From Vibrio pelagius (GTDB lineage: Bacteria > Pseudomonadota > Gammaproteobacteria > Enterobacterales > Vibrionaceae): a stretch of DNA of 64,000 nucleotides. Made by a program: the position numbers and the translations under genes. The DNA lies in the NCBI RefSeq assembly GCF_024347575.1, contig NZ_AP025503.1, forward strand, positions 2,728,001 through 2,792,000, read 5' to 3'. Of the stretch, positions 51,068 through 59,830 are shown piece by piece. The stretch's first letter is position 1, and each line of letters begins with the position of its first letter. The notes beneath the pieces were generated by a model. It searched no databases. It saw only the letters and a list, made by a program, of their open reading frames with translations, and was not told the origin of the DNA.

Positions 51068-51973
51068 GTGAATGCTCGTCAACTAAGACATTATTCTCGC
51101 CAAGCGGTACGTTTGCTGGGGATGCTTGATAAACAGTGTGGCGAGATAGCGCTCACTCCGGTACAGGCACATGCACTTGGAGAGATCCAGCTGCAACCAT
51201 TAACCATCAATCAACTGGCACAACGACTGAATGTCGACAAATCGAATGCAAGTCGCACTGTGACTGGGTTAAGCAAGCTTGGCCTCGTAGTAAGTATTGA
51301 AAATCCGCGCGACAAGCGCAGCCAAAATATCACGCTGACTGATATTGGTGCATCTACCTTATCTCAACTCGATCAACAGCAAGATAGCTTCTTTGATGAC
51401 CTGTTAAAGGTGATCGATGAGAACGAACAGCAACAGCTCAAACAAGGCTTAGAGGCATACCTCAAAGGCCTAACAAAAGTCTGCCAAGCGGATGAATTTG
51501 TGCTCCGCCCGATGACACAAGCCGATAACTCGCAAGTCGCTAAGGTTATTCGACAGGTGTCGGCTGAGCATGGCTTAACGGCTGATAAAGGATATGGCGT
51601 TGCCGATCCAACTCTGGATGATATGTATTCTGTCTACGCCCAAGACAATGCGATGTATTGGGTCATCGAGTACCAATGTCAGATTGTTGGTGGTGGCGGC
51701 TTTGCACCATTAGCAGGTAAGCCTGAAGTGTGTGAACTACAAAAGATGTACTTCTTAGAGCAGACGCGTGGTCAAGGTCTGGCCAAACGTATTGTTGCCC
51801 TAAGTCTTCAGCTAGCGAAGCAACAAGGGTACAAGCAGATGTATCTAGAGACAACGGAGTGTTTGGGAGCAGCTATTAAGCTGTATGAGTCTTTAGGTTT
51901 TGAGCACTTAGACGGCGCTTGGGGAGAGACCGGCCATGACGCATGCGAAATTGTTATGGCCAAAGCGCTTTAA
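51068..51973 (+). CDS. MarR-GNAT fusion: transcriptional regulator with acetyltransferase domain
   Basis: A 301-residue two-domain protein. Residues 1-140 form a MarR winged helix, with recognition region LTINQLAQRLNVDKSNASRT and wing NPRDKRSQNITLT. Residues about 147-301 form a GNAT acetyltransferase with the acetyl-CoA loop QTRGQGLAKRIV and the C-terminal YESLGFEHLDG. Such fusions are known, but substrates are mostly unknown. The start is GTG, with GAGAGG at good spacing. A 43-bp palindrome immediately upstream is its likely operator. Confidence 0.92.
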   Translation: MNARQLRHYSRQAVRLLGMLDKQCGEIALTPVQAHALGEIQLQPLTINQLAQRLNVDKSNASRTVTGLSKLGLVVSIENPRDKRSQNITLTDIGASTLSQLDQQQDSFFDDLLKVIDENEQQQLKQGLEAYLKGLTKVCQADEFVLRPMTQADNSQVAKVIRQVSAEHGLTADKGYGVADPTLDDMYSVYAQDNAMYWVIEYQCQIVGGGGFAPLAGKPEVCELQKMYFLEQTRGQGLAKRIVALSLQLAKQQGYKQMYLETTECLGAAIKLYESLGFEHLDGAWGETGHDACEIVMAKAL

Positions 51974-52006
51974 TTTAGGAGATAACCAAGTTACCTCCTA
52001 TCGAGA

Positions 52007-52801
52007 TTAGCGCAGAAAGTTGCTCACACAAGAAGCTGGGTTAAGAGCAACAAAAGAGCTCTCTTTTTGTCCATCAAGCTCAACCTCTAACTCATACAAG
52101 TGCTTAGGGTTGGGCTTATTGATGTCAAATATCACTGGTGCTTCAACCTGAAAAACCACACCGGTGTGGTCAGCCCGCACATCAATCGGCATCACTAATG
52201 TCATCCCATTGAATTTGATCGATGCTGACACTAACCCAGATTTGAGAGTCTGGTAAATCACATCGACCTTGAACTCACAGCCACCACCATGGTGCCAGAT
52301 CTGCTCTGTAACCACCTGTTCTAGTTTGGTATGGCGAACAAACTGTAGGTAAGGAGCCTGCCAAATCCCAATACGTGAATCAGATTTAGCAACAGGCGTT
52401 GTTAGCGCGACCTCTTCCATGTCCTCTTCCAACAATAACCCTTCTTCTTCCTCAAGGAATAAGATCTCAAAGCGATTACGGCCTGATTGCATATATGGGC
52501 GGATATCTTTGCGGTACTCTTCCTGACTGCCGTCACAATCGAACACGGCCACACCATTAAGGCGAACCTCGGCAAAGTAGTCGACACCAGCCATCACTAG
52601 CTCAACCAAGAGACACGCCAACATGGCGTCATCGACTTCGATGTCGTGCATTAAGTGCCACTCTTGAGCCGCAATCTCTTCTTCACTTAGCGTGTCTGGG
52701 AGTTTTGCGCTCAGCGGTGCTGGGAAAGTAATGTCGTCTTGGGGAATAGAGAGATCGGTAAGTGGCGATATTTGCCAAAGACCATCAAGTAGCAACCGCA
52801 T
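52007..52801 (-). CDS. Orphan GH2-type sugar-binding-domain protein without catalytic domain
   Basis: A 264-residue soluble protein. The start MRLLLDGLWQISPLTDLSIP and the segment YFAEVRLNGVAVFDCDGSQEEY (quoted in part: AEVRLNGVAVFDC) resemble the beta-sandwich sugar-binding domain of family 2 glycosidases such as beta-mannosidase. GIWQAPYLQFVRHTKL and an Ig-like second part follow. The TIM barrel with catalytic acids is absent, so it is not an enzyme of that kind. No signal peptide. Function unknown. It follows rraB on the same strand. Confidence 0.75.
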   Translation of the reverse strand: MRLLLDGLWQISPLTDLSIPQDDITFPAPLSAKLPDTLSEEEIAAQEWHLMHDIEVDDAMLACLLVELVMAGVDYFAEVRLNGVAVFDCDGSQEEYRKDIRPYMQSGRNRFEILFLEEEEGLLLEEDMEEVALTTPVAKSDSRIGIWQAPYLQFVRHTKLEQVVTEQIWHHGGGCEFKVDVIYQTLKSGLVSASIKFNGMTLVMPIDVRADHTGVVFQVEAPVIFDINKPNPKHLYELEVELDGQKESSFVALNPASCVSNFLR

Positions 52802-52883
52802 ATCATTCCTTGAGCTAGATCAATTTTGACCGCATTATAATGAATACACGCACATAAAGACATTGATTTTTATACGGACAAAA

Positions 52884-52913
52884 AAATACCAGCAATTATA
52901 TGCTGGTATTTTT
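52884..52913 (-). terminator. Terminator of rraB
   Basis: An 11-bp stem (AAATACCAGCA / TGCTGGTATTT, 6-nt loop) with A/T tracts on both sides, 17 nt past rraB. Confidence 0.87.
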
Positions 52914-52929
52914 CAATTCAGTAACGAGA

Positions 52930-53343
52930 TTACTCTTCGTCTTCATCATCTTGTGGGTAGATAGCATCTTCGCCTTCGTAGTAAGTGCCCCAACCGTCGT
53001 AAATGATGTCAAATTTTTCTGCTAGATTAACCAGCTTCTCAACTTGCTCGTCAATCGCTTCTGCATTAAGAGCCGACTGCATAGTCGCATCGCAGCAAAG
53101 CAGCTTGTTGCCATCTTCGTCTTCTGTCTCTTCTGCTTCTAATACTTCAAAGCCCATCTTGAACGCTTCAACAACCGCTTTCTCAAGTACATCGAAATCT
53201 TCAGCAAATAGGTGGTGCTCAATTTCGTAAAGTGCATCAGGATCGCTACCGTCTTCGATCAATGCTGCAATGATATCGCGAGTCTCTTCCTTTTGAATCT
53301 CAATTAATTCTTCTACTGATAGATATTCATCTTCGTGAGACAT
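52930..53343 (-). CDS. rraB: Ribonuclease E inhibitor RraB
   Basis: Regulator that binds RNase E and changes degradosome composition and mRNA decay. The 137 acidic residues show the family core [20 protein letters not shown] then [19 protein letters not shown] and [20 protein letters not shown]. The C-terminus is a run of acidic residues, as in E. coli. The ATG has GGAG upstream. It is divergent from arcA across a 575-nt gap. Confidence 0.95.
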   Translation of the reverse strand: MSHEDEYLSVEELIEIQKEETRDIIAALIEDGSDPDALYEIEHHLFAEDFDVLEKAVVEAFKMGFEVLEAEETEDEDGNKLLCCDATMQSALNAEAIDEQVEKLVNLAEKFDIIYDGWGTYYEGEDAIYPQDDEDEE

Positions 53344-53918
53344 GTTTCTGCTCCAGAGTGTTGACTATGAAAGGATCAAATTTGATTGCCACGAAATATG
53401 GCATGGATCGCGCAGAAAAGCCACCTAGATCATCGGGCAACAGCAAACTTTATCCCTTATTAAAGACACTCAAACAGAGCCAAAAGTAAAATCGCAATCA
53501 CAGAAACAAATATTCAACATATTATTAACCAAAAGCGCTTTTAGCATTTCATTTCATCTGCTGATCAGGTTGTGTTTGATTTGAAATGCCTGATTAATCA
53601 CTGTGAATGCATACATACAATTTCCGTGACTTGCATAAGATTTCGCTCTATTCAATTAAAGTGCATATTAGTGAATAAAAAGTCACTATACAGCTGATTT
53701 TAATTTCTATTCCCTAGTTCAATAGCAGCATAGAAACGCAGAAATCGATGATTTGCCTCTCAGCGTGGAAAATAGCCAAAAAACAACAAATGCAGATAAA
53801 TATCAGAATTTTCATCCAAATATAACCAAATAACCTATTTTTTCTATCTTTCACTGAGCTTGCATAATGCGATCAAGCTTGTCATAAATAGACGCTGGAT
53901 TAAAAGTAAGGATGCAAA
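53344..53918. other. 575-nt intergenic region between rraB and arcA
   Basis: No gene is visible. The arcA-proximal half is A/T-rich and holds ArgR-like boxes around 53650-53687. The remaining sequence has no strong repeat or hairpin that I could see. Confidence 0.65.
53650..53687 (+). promoter_or_regulatory. Paired ArgR-like boxes upstream of arcA
   Basis: TGAATAAAAAGTCA at 53672-53685 matches the ArgR half-site pattern TGAATwwwwATTCA at nine of ten defined bases. TCAATTAAAGTGCA at 53652-53665 matches at seven. They are 20 bp apart, close to the usual spacing of paired ARG boxes. Arginine-dependent control of arcA is therefore likely (inference). Confidence 0.6.
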
Positions 53919-55139
53919 ATGAGTAAGCTGTACGTTGGCTCCGAAGTCGGTCAATTAAGACGAGTTCTATTAAATCGACCAGAAAGAGCACTCACCCACC
54001 TCACCCCTTCAAACTGTCACGAACTTCTTTTTGATGATGTACTAGCGGTTGAAGCTGCGGGTGAAGAACACGATGCCTTCGCATCAACACTTCGCAACCA
54101 AGGTGTCGAGGTGTTATTGCTGCACGACCTATTGGTCGAAACACTGGATGTTTCTGAAGCTCGTGAGTGGCTACTCAATACCCAAATTTCAGATTTCCGC
54201 TATGGCCCAACCTTTGCGCGCGACCTAAGAAATTACTTAGCACAAATGGATAACGAACACCTCGCCACCATCTTGCTTGGCGGTTTGGCTTATTCAGAGT
54301 TGCCCATTGCTTCATCGTCGATGCTGCCAAAGATGCACCGCCCGTTAGATTTTGTGATTGAGCCGTTACCAAACCACCTATTTACCCGTGACACCTCTTG
54401 CTGGGTATATGGTGGTGTGTCACTTAACCCAATGATGAAACCAGCGCGTCAGCGTGAAACTAACCACCTGCGTGCAATCTACCGTTGGCACCCAGTGTTC
54501 GCAGGCCAAGATTTCATTAAGTACTTTGGCGATGAAGACCTTCACTACGACAACGCGAATATTGAAGGCGGTGACGTATTGGTGATTGGTAAAGGTGCGG
54601 TTCTTATCGGTATCTCCGAGCGAACTAAGCCGCAAGGCGTAGAAAACCTTGCCGCGAGCCTATTCAAATCAGGCCAAGCAAAAGAAGTCATCGCGATCGA
54701 CCTACCTAAACACCGTTCGTGCATGCACTTAGATACCGTAATGACGCACATGGATATTGATACCTTCTCTGTGTACCCAGAGATCGTACGCAAAGATCTT
54801 GATACATGGCGCCTCACACCAAAAGAGAATGGTGAGATGCGAGTTGAAAAAGCGGATAACTACTTATCAGCCATCGAAGGCGCACTGGGACTGGATCAGC
54901 TGAAGATCATCACCACAGGCGGTGACAACTACGAAGCAGAGCGTGAGCAGTGGAACGACGCGAACAACGTTTTAACTGTAAAACCAGGTACAGTAATTGG
55001 CTACGAGCGCAATGTTTATACCAATGAGAAGTATGACAAAGCGGGTATCGAGGTTCTAACAATACCAGGCAATGAACTGGGGCGTGGACGTGGTGGTGCT
55101 CGTTGTATGAGTTGCCCAATCGAGCGTGACGGCATCTAA
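53919..55139 (+). CDS. arcA: Arginine deiminase
   Basis: Hydrolyses arginine to citrulline and ammonia, the entry step of the arginine deiminase pathway. The 406-residue protein has the guanidino-group superfamily motifs: [36 protein letters not shown] with the catalytic His, and GGARCMSCP with nucleophile Cys396. AAGGA precedes the ATG. It is followed by an ornithine carbamoyltransferase, but no arcC or arcD is in the window, so ATP recovery from carbamoyl phosphate would need a kinase elsewhere. Confidence 0.96.
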   Translation: MSKLYVGSEVGQLRRVLLNRPERALTHLTPSNCHELLFDDVLAVEAAGEEHDAFASTLRNQGVEVLLLHDLLVETLDVSEAREWLLNTQISDFRYGPTFARDLRNYLAQMDNEHLATILLGGLAYSELPIASSSMLPKMHRPLDFVIEPLPNHLFTRDTSCWVYGGVSLNPMMKPARQRETNHLRAIYRWHPVFAGQDFIKYFGDEDLHYDNANIEGGDVLVIGKGAVLIGISERTKPQGVENLAASLFKSGQAKEVIAIDLPKHRSCMHLDTVMTHMDIDTFSVYPEIVRKDLDTWRLTPKENGEMRVEKADNYLSAIEGALGLDQLKIITTGGDNYEAEREQWNDANNVLTVKPGTVIGYERNVYTNEKYDKAGIEVLTIPGNELGRGRGGARCMSCPIERDGI

Positions 55140-55164
55140 TTTCAACTTCCTCCCTTCCCCTCTT

Positions 55165-55197
55165 AAAAGGTCAGCCAATATGTGCTTGGCCTTTTTT
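55165..55197 (+). terminator. Terminator of arcA
   Basis: The outer arms AAAAGG / CCTTTT and inner CCAA / TTGG with a bulge form a hairpin ending in six Ts, 26 nt past arcA. Confidence 0.72.
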
Positions 55198-55206
55198 ATT
55201 AAATTA

Positions 55207-55224
55207 ACAAAATAAATATTCACA
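55207..55224 (+). promoter_or_regulatory. ArgR-like box upstream of argF
   Basis: AAAATAAATATTCA matches TGAATwwwwATTCA at eight of ten defined bases and lies about 65 nt before the argF start. A second, weaker box may follow. It suggests ArgR repression. Confidence 0.5.
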
Positions 55225-55286
55225 AATATAGCATTTTTATGTTTAACTAAAGCCTTCATTGATTCTATTTGCTCAAGGAGCGGGAT

Positions 55287-56288
55287 ATGGCTTTTAATCT
55301 TCGCAATCGTAACTTTCTAAAATTGCTCGACTTTACTCCAAAAGAAATTCAATTCTTACTGGATCTGTCAGCAGATCTAAAGAAAGCTAAGTATGCAGGC
55401 ACTGAACAGAAAAAACTGCTCGGTAAAAACATCGCACTGATCTTTGAAAAAGCCTCTACTCGTACTCGATGTGCCTTTGAAGTTGCCGCATTTGATCAAG
55501 GAGCTCAAGTCTCTTACATCGGGCCATCTGGCTCCCAAATCGGTCAAAAGGAATCAATGAAAGATACGGCTCGCGTACTGGGCCGTATGTACGATGGTAT
55601 TGAATATCGTGGCTTTGGTCAGAGTATTGTTGAAGATTTAGGTGCCTACGCGGGTGTTCCTGTTTGGAATGGCCTCACTGATGAGTTCCACCCAACTCAG
55701 ATCTTGGCTGACTTCCTGACCATGCTAGAACATGGCCGTGGAAAACAGCTGCACCAGATCAGCTTTGCTTACCTAGGTGATGCACGTAACAACATGGGTA
55801 ATTCACTATTAGTTGGCGCGGCAAAAATGGGGATGGACATTCGTCTCGTGGCTCCGAAAGCCTTCTGGCCTGAAGAGCAGCTAGTTGAGGAGTGCCAAAC
55901 TATCGCACAGACAACAGGCGCGAAAATCACCTTAACAGAAGACGTGCCTGAGGGCGTGAAAGGCTGTGACTACTTATATACTGATGTATGGGTTTCTATG
56001 GGTGAGTCTCCTGAAGCTTGGGATGAGCGTGTTGCGGTGATGAAACCTTACCAAGTTAATATGGATGTGATTAAGCTTACTGGAAACCCACAAGTGAAGT
56101 TTATGCACTGCTTACCTGCATTCCACAACAACGAAACTGTAATTGGTCAGCAAGTCGCTGATAAGTACGGTATGAATGGACTGGAAGTGACCGATGAAGT
56201 CTTTGAGTCAGATTACTCGATTGTCTTTGATGAAGCAGAGAACCGCATGCACACCATCAAAGCGGTGATGGTTGCTACGCTTGGATAG
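55287..56288 (+). CDS. argF: Ornithine carbamoyltransferase
   Basis: Joins ornithine and carbamoyl phosphate to citrulline; catabolic forms (ArcB) run the reverse. The 333-residue protein has the carbamoyl-phosphate motif [10 protein letters not shown] at 56-65, [10 protein letters not shown], the ornithine region DVWVSMGE and HCLPAFH. The start at 55287 has AGGAG before it. Being next to arcA it could serve arginine breakdown, while the ArgR-like box suggests synthesis; sequence alone does not decide. It is the only such gene here. Confidence 0.93.
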   Translation: MAFNLRNRNFLKLLDFTPKEIQFLLDLSADLKKAKYAGTEQKKLLGKNIALIFEKASTRTRCAFEVAAFDQGAQVSYIGPSGSQIGQKESMKDTARVLGRMYDGIEYRGFGQSIVEDLGAYAGVPVWNGLTDEFHPTQILADFLTMLEHGRGKQLHQISFAYLGDARNNMGNSLLVGAAKMGMDIRLVAPKAFWPEEQLVEECQTIAQTTGAKITLTEDVPEGVKGCDYLYTDVWVSMGESPEAWDERVAVMKPYQVNMDVIKLTGNPQVKFMHCLPAFHNNETVIGQQVADKYGMNGLEVTDEVFESDYSIVFDEAENRMHTIKAVMVATLG

Positions 56289-56327
56289 GCCATTAATATC
56301 ATAACAATAAAAGGTTGATGTAATCGC

Positions 56328-56355
56328 TTGCGCTCACAAATTGAAAGCGTATAAT
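56328..56355 (+). promoter_or_regulatory. Promoter of pyrL-pyrBI
   Basis: TTGCGC, 16-bp spacer, perfect TATAAT, 29 nt before the leader-peptide ATG. Confidence 0.75.
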
Positions 56356-56384
56356 TCTCGGCAATTTGTCTGAGAGTAGTGAAA

Positions 56385-56477
56385 ATGACACCTATCAATA
56401 TTATGACATCGTTGAATATTGCACGTAAGCTGGCTGGCTTACAAGGTCGTCTATTCTGCTCAGAAACCTCTTTTTAA
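56385..56477 (+). CDS. pyrL: pyrBI leader peptide
   Basis: A 30-codon frame, [20 protein letters not shown] then [10 protein letters not shown], whose stop codon overlaps the first bases of a terminator hairpin. In E. coli the pyrBI attenuator works by coupling leader translation to transcription through U-rich tracts, so UTP level sets readthrough. The layout is the same here, with pyrimidine-rich codons near the end. Sequence identity to the E. coli peptide is low, so the call rests on position and structure. Confidence 0.8.
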   Translation: MTPINIMTSLNIARKLAGLQGRLFCSETSF

Positions 56478-56503
56478 AGCCTCCCATTATGGGGGGCTTT
56501 TTT
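56476..56503 (+). terminator. pyrBI attenuator
   Basis: A 10-bp stem AAAGCCTCCC / GGGGGGCTTT (one G-T pair, 5-nt loop) followed by Ts, overlapping the pyrL stop and 33 nt before the pyrB start. Conditional terminator controlled by leader translation. Confidence 0.87.
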
Positions 56504-56535
56504 ATGGTCATTACATTATTGTGGGGAAGAAGATC

Positions 56536-57465
56536 ATGGCGAACTCGCTCTATAAAAAGCACATCATCTCAATTCCAGAGCTTTCTCGTGAAGAGCTAGA
56601 ATTGATTGTTCAAACAGCTGGTCAGCTAAAAGCGGAGCCGAATCCTGAGCTGATAAAAAACAAAGTTGTCGCGAGTTGTTTCTTTGAACCTTCAACACGA
56701 ACTCGTCTCTCTTTCGAAACGGCGATCCAACGTATCGGTGGCGACGTGATCGGTTTTGATAGCGGCGGTAACACCTCTCTAGCGAAGAAAGGTGAAACCC
56801 TAGCTGACTCTGTACAAGTTATCTCTTCATATGTAGACGCTTATGTGATGCGCCATCCTCAAGAAGGTGCAGCACGACTGGCTTCTGAGTTCTCTAACGG
56901 CGTGCCGGTAATTAACGCAGGTGACGGTGCTAACCAACATCCAACGCAAACGCTTTTAGACCTATTCTCTATCGCCGAAACACAAGGCCGTCTTGATAAC
57001 CTTAACGTCGCGTTCGTCGGCGACCTAAAGTACGGCCGTACCGTTCACTCTCTGACTCAAGCTTTAGCTAAGTTCAATAACATCCGTTTCTACTTCATCG
57101 CTCCTGAAGCTCTAGCCATGCCAGACTACATCTGTGAAGAGTTAGACGAGGCTGGCATTGAGTACCAACTTCTGACTGATATGGACTCTGTGATTCCAGA
57201 ACTGGATGTCTTGTACATGACGCGTGTACAAAAAGAGCGTTTCGATGAGTCTGAATATGCGCATATTAAATCTGCTTATATCTTAACGGCTGCGCTACTT
57301 GAAGGGGCAAGAGAAAACCTTAAGGTCCTTCACCCGCTACCACGCGTCGATGAAATCACTATCGACGTCGATAAAACGCCACACGCTTACTACTTCCAGC
57401 AAGCTGAGAATGGTGTTTACGCACGTGAAGCACTGCTCGCCCTTGTTCTTAACGAAACGCTGTAA
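56536..57465 (+). CDS. pyrB: Aspartate carbamoyltransferase, catalytic chain
   Basis: Committed step of pyrimidine synthesis: carbamoyl phosphate plus aspartate. The 309-residue chain has [11 protein letters not shown] (STRTR at 53-57), [23 protein letters not shown] and HPLPRVDEI. The ATG at 56536 with GGGGAAG upstream gives [13 protein letters not shown], matching the E. coli form; any longer reading would run into the attenuator. Followed 13 nt later by pyrI. Confidence 0.97.
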   Translation: MANSLYKKHIISIPELSREELELIVQTAGQLKAEPNPELIKNKVVASCFFEPSTRTRLSFETAIQRIGGDVIGFDSGGNTSLAKKGETLADSVQVISSYVDAYVMRHPQEGAARLASEFSNGVPVINAGDGANQHPTQTLLDLFSIAETQGRLDNLNVAFVGDLKYGRTVHSLTQALAKFNNIRFYFIAPEALAMPDYICEELDEAGIEYQLLTDMDSVIPELDVLYMTRVQKERFDESEYAHIKSAYILTAALLEGARENLKVLHPLPRVDEITIDVDKTPHAYYFQQAENGVYAREALLALVLNETL

Positions 57466-57478
57466 TAGGAGAGATATC

Positions 57479-57940
57479 ATGTCTAAAGGAACTCAGTTAA
57501 AAGTTGAAGCGATCAAAAACGGCACGGTAATCGACCATATTCCAGCAAACGTGGGTATCAAGGTATTAAAGCTGTTTGATCTGCATAACTCTCACCAGCG
57601 CGTGACTATCGGCCTTAACCTTCCTTCTTCTGCTCTAGGTGGCAAAGACCTACTGAAGATTGAGAATGTGTTCGTGACAGAAGAGCAAGCGAACAAGCTA
57701 GCACTTTACGCGCCGCACGCAACCGTGAACCAGATTGAAGAATACGAAGTAGTAAAGAAGCTGGCTCTAGAGCTACCAGACCAGATCAACGATGTATTTG
57801 AATGCCCAAATACCAACTGCATTACTCATAATGAGCCGGTCGAAAGCAGCTTTAAGATCTTTGAAAAAAATGACGATATTCGCTTAAAGTGCAAATACTG
57901 TGAAAAGGTCTTCTCTCGCGAGATCGTTACAGAGAGATAA
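57479..57940 (+). CDS. pyrI: Aspartate carbamoyltransferase, regulatory chain
   Basis: Binds CTP and ATP for allosteric control and assembles with PyrB into the dodecamer. The 153 residues contain the nucleotide-binding N-terminal part ([19 protein letters not shown]) and a zinc site formed by Cys109, Cys114, Cys138 and Cys141. The start at 57479 has AGGAGA upstream. Confidence 0.97.
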   Translation: MSKGTQLKVEAIKNGTVIDHIPANVGIKVLKLFDLHNSHQRVTIGLNLPSSALGGKDLLKIENVFVTEEQANKLALYAPHATVNQIEEYEVVKKLALELPDQINDVFECPNTNCITHNEPVESSFKIFEKNDDIRLKCKYCEKVFSREIVTER

Positions 57941-57977
57941 CACCTCCTTGTAGCACGTAAAGAATATGAAAACTATG

Positions 57978-58006
57978 AAATACCTCGCCTGAGCGGGGTA
58001 TTTTAT
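57978..58006 (+). terminator. Terminator of pyrBI
   Basis: An 11-bp stem (AAATACCTCGC / GCGGGGTATTT, loop CTGA) followed by TATTC, 37 nt past pyrI. Confidence 0.85.
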
Positions 58007-58076
58007 TCTTTACCTCATGCCGCTTTGAAGGCACACTGAATTTCGCTTTTTATCTAATAAAATGATGGAACCTATA

Positions 58077-58466
58077 ATGACTAAAGTACTTCACACAGAA
58101 TCAGCTCCAGCAGCAATCGGCCCATACGTACAAGGCGTTGACCTAGGCAACATGGTACTGACTTCAGGTCAGATCCCAGTAAACCCAGCTACTGGTGAAG
58201 TGTCTTCTGACATCGCAGAACAAGCTCGTCAATCTCTAGAAAACGTTAAAGCCGTTGTTGAAGCGTCTGGTCTAACAGTAAAAGACATTGTTAAGCTAAC
58301 GGTATTCGTTAAAGACCTTAACGACTTCGGCACAGTAAACGAAGTTTACGGTAAGTTCTTCGACGAGCACGACGTTGCAAACTACCCTGCACGTTCATGT
58401 GTTGAAGTAGCACGTCTTCCTAAAGATGTTGGTATCGAAATCGAAGCTATCGCTGTTCGCAAATAG
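58077..58466 (+). CDS. ridA: 2-iminobutanoate/2-iminopropanoate deaminase RidA
   Basis: Hydrolyses reactive enamine/imine products of PLP enzymes, protecting them from damage. The 129-residue protein has AIGPYVQGVDLGNMVLTSGQ near residue 13 and, near the C-terminus, the key Arg in ANYPARSCVEVARLPKDVGI. The start at 58077 gives MTKVLHTESAPAAIGPY; an earlier in-frame ATG lacks support. Association with pyrBI is normal in enterics and vibrios. Confidence 0.95.
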   Translation: MTKVLHTESAPAAIGPYVQGVDLGNMVLTSGQIPVNPATGEVSSDIAEQARQSLENVKAVVEASGLTVKDIVKLTVFVKDLNDFGTVNEVYGKFFDEHDVANYPARSCVEVARLPKDVGIEIEAIAVRK

Positions 58467-58481
58467 TTTCGACCAGATACA

Positions 58482-58511
58482 AAAAAGGTTGCCACTGCGG
58501 CAACCTTTTTT
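58482..58511 (+). terminator. Terminator of ridA
   Basis: A 12-bp stem (AAAAAGGTTGCC / GGCAACCTTTTT, 5-nt loop) and Ts, ending only 9 bp before the insertion sequence. Confidence 0.9.
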
Positions 58512-58572
58512 AGTATCTGTGACCCGTCCTAAATAAGGTTGACACTCCCCAAGCAGAAAATTGGAGAGTGTT

Positions 58573-58965
58573 ATGAAATCAATAACTAGACGAACTCAAT
58601 GTGATTACTCCCTCGCTTTTAAATTGGATGTTGTTGATCAAGTCGAGCGAGGTGAACTGACTTACAAACAAGCACAAGACAAGTACGGCATACAAGGTTG
58701 TTCTACAGTATTAGTGTGGCTCCGAAAGCACGGTCGACTTGATTGGTCTGGGGGCACACCTCGATTCATGAAGAAAGGTTTACCTATGTCTGAATTCAAT
58801 TCACCACCTACACCAGAGCAACGTATCAAAGAGTTAGAAAAGAAACTCGAGGATACCAAACTGAGGGCCGACTTCTTTGAAGAAGTAGTAAAAGTTATGG
58901 AACGAGACCATGGTGTCCGCGTCGTAAAAAAGCACAAAGGTGCGTCGTCCAAGAGCAAAACATAG
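58573..58965 (+). CDS. IS3-family transposase OrfA
   Basis: A 130-residue protein with an N-terminal helix-turn-helix (FKLDVVDQVERGELTYKQAQ region, then KYGIQGCSTVLVWLRKHG) and a C-terminal coiled coil (EQRIKELEKKLEDTKLRADF). It binds the IS ends and regulates transposition. GGAG precedes the ATG at 58573. Confidence 0.92.
   Translation: MKSITRRTQCDYSLAFKLDVVDQVERGELTYKQAQDKYGIQGCSTVLVWLRKHGRLDWSGGTPRFMKKGLPMSEFNSPPTPEQRIKELEKKLEDTKLRADFFEEVVKVMERDHGVRVVKKHKGASSKSKT
58926..58932 (+). other. Programmed -1 frameshift site in the IS
   Basis: A6G reads A_AAA_AAG in the orfA frame, the standard IS3 slippery heptamer. The -1 frame is open from here through the whole of orfB, so slippage yields the OrfAB transposase. 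Confidence 0.85.
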
Positions 58966-58976
58966 CTCAGCTCACG

Positions 58977-59777
58977 GTGACTAGATTTTGCCAAATCATC
59001 AATATATCTAGGCAAGCATATTATAAACAGTGTCTTATTGACGATCGTAACAGGCAGCGTGACAAAGCTCTTCTGAGCTTTGTTCGTGAAACTCGCATCA
59101 AACAGGCTCGAATAGGAACGAGAAAGCTTAAGTACATGATGGAAAAAGCTGGAATGAAAGTAGGTCGGGATTATCTATTTTCTCTGCTTAAACATCATCG
59201 GCTGCTTGTGAAGGTTAAACGTGCTTACCATCGAACAACGGATAGCCATCATAGGTTTTACTGCCACCCAAATAAAATAAAGGATGGCTTTAAGCCCGAA
59301 AGACCGGAACAGTTGTGGGTTGCTGATATTACTTACCTTCCAACCTATGAGGGAAACAGTTACGTCAGTCTTATCACTGATGCCTATTCCAGAAAGATCG
59401 TCGGATACAGCGTGGATGACAACATGCAGACGAAGGCCGTAAAACAAGCTTTTATAAGAGCTTTGAGAGAACGTCGAAATCAGGAAAGCTTAATCCATCA
59501 CTCAGATAGAGGCTCACAGTACTGTTCAAAGGAGTACCAAGACTTACACTCTAGGCACAAGATCGTGTGTTCCATGACTGATGGATATGACTGCTATCAA
59601 AATGCCTTGGCAGAGAGAGTAAATGGTATTTTGAAAATGGAATACTTGTTGAAGAAACCTAAAGATGTTGCTCAGGCGAGAAAAATGGTCGCCGAGTCAG
59701 TAGAAATCTATAATCAGATGAGGCCACATACGGCCTTAAAATACAAAACGCCCGATGAAGTACATCGAGCGTTTTGA
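58977..59777 (+). CDS. IS3-family transposase OrfB (DDE integrase domain)
   Basis: A 266-residue frame with the rve catalytic core: first Asp in LWVADITYLPT, second in HHSDRGSQY and Glu in NALAERVNGILKMEY, plus the terminal YNQMRPHTALKYKTP. The GTG at 58977 may start OrfB alone, but the functional enzyme is expected to be the OrfAB fusion made by frameshifting. No internal stop, so probably active. Confidence 0.93.
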   Translation: MTRFCQIINISRQAYYKQCLIDDRNRQRDKALLSFVRETRIKQARIGTRKLKYMMEKAGMKVGRDYLFSLLKHHRLLVKVKRAYHRTTDSHHRFYCHPNKIKDGFKPERPEQLWVADITYLPTYEGNSYVSLITDAYSRKIVGYSVDDNMQTKAVKQAFIRALRERRNQESLIHHSDRGSQYCSKEYQDLHSRHKIVCSMTDGYDCYQNALAERVNGILKMEYLLKKPKDVAQARKMVAESVEIYNQMRPHTALKYKTPDEVHRAF

Positions 59778-59830
59778 CTAAAAAGTGTCAACCCATATCA
59801 GGACGGGTCACTGAAAAACGCTAAAGCGAT

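Larger units (their letters stand above)
58520..59810 (+). mobile_element. Intact IS3-family insertion sequence, 1,291 bp
   Basis: The ends are imperfect inverted repeats of about 26 bp, both starting TGACCCGTCCT and reading on to GGTTGACAC. The element is flanked by a 3-bp direct repeat CTG (58517-58519 and 59811-59813), the target duplication. Inside are orfA and orfB in -1 relation with an A6G slippery site. It sits between the ridA terminator and the end of plsC, disrupting no gene. Subgroup not determined. Confidence 0.95.

Noticed and set aside
53604..53617. TGAATGCATACATA as a further ArgR box before arcA
   Set aside because: Only about seven of ten defined bases match, and it is too far from the other pair.
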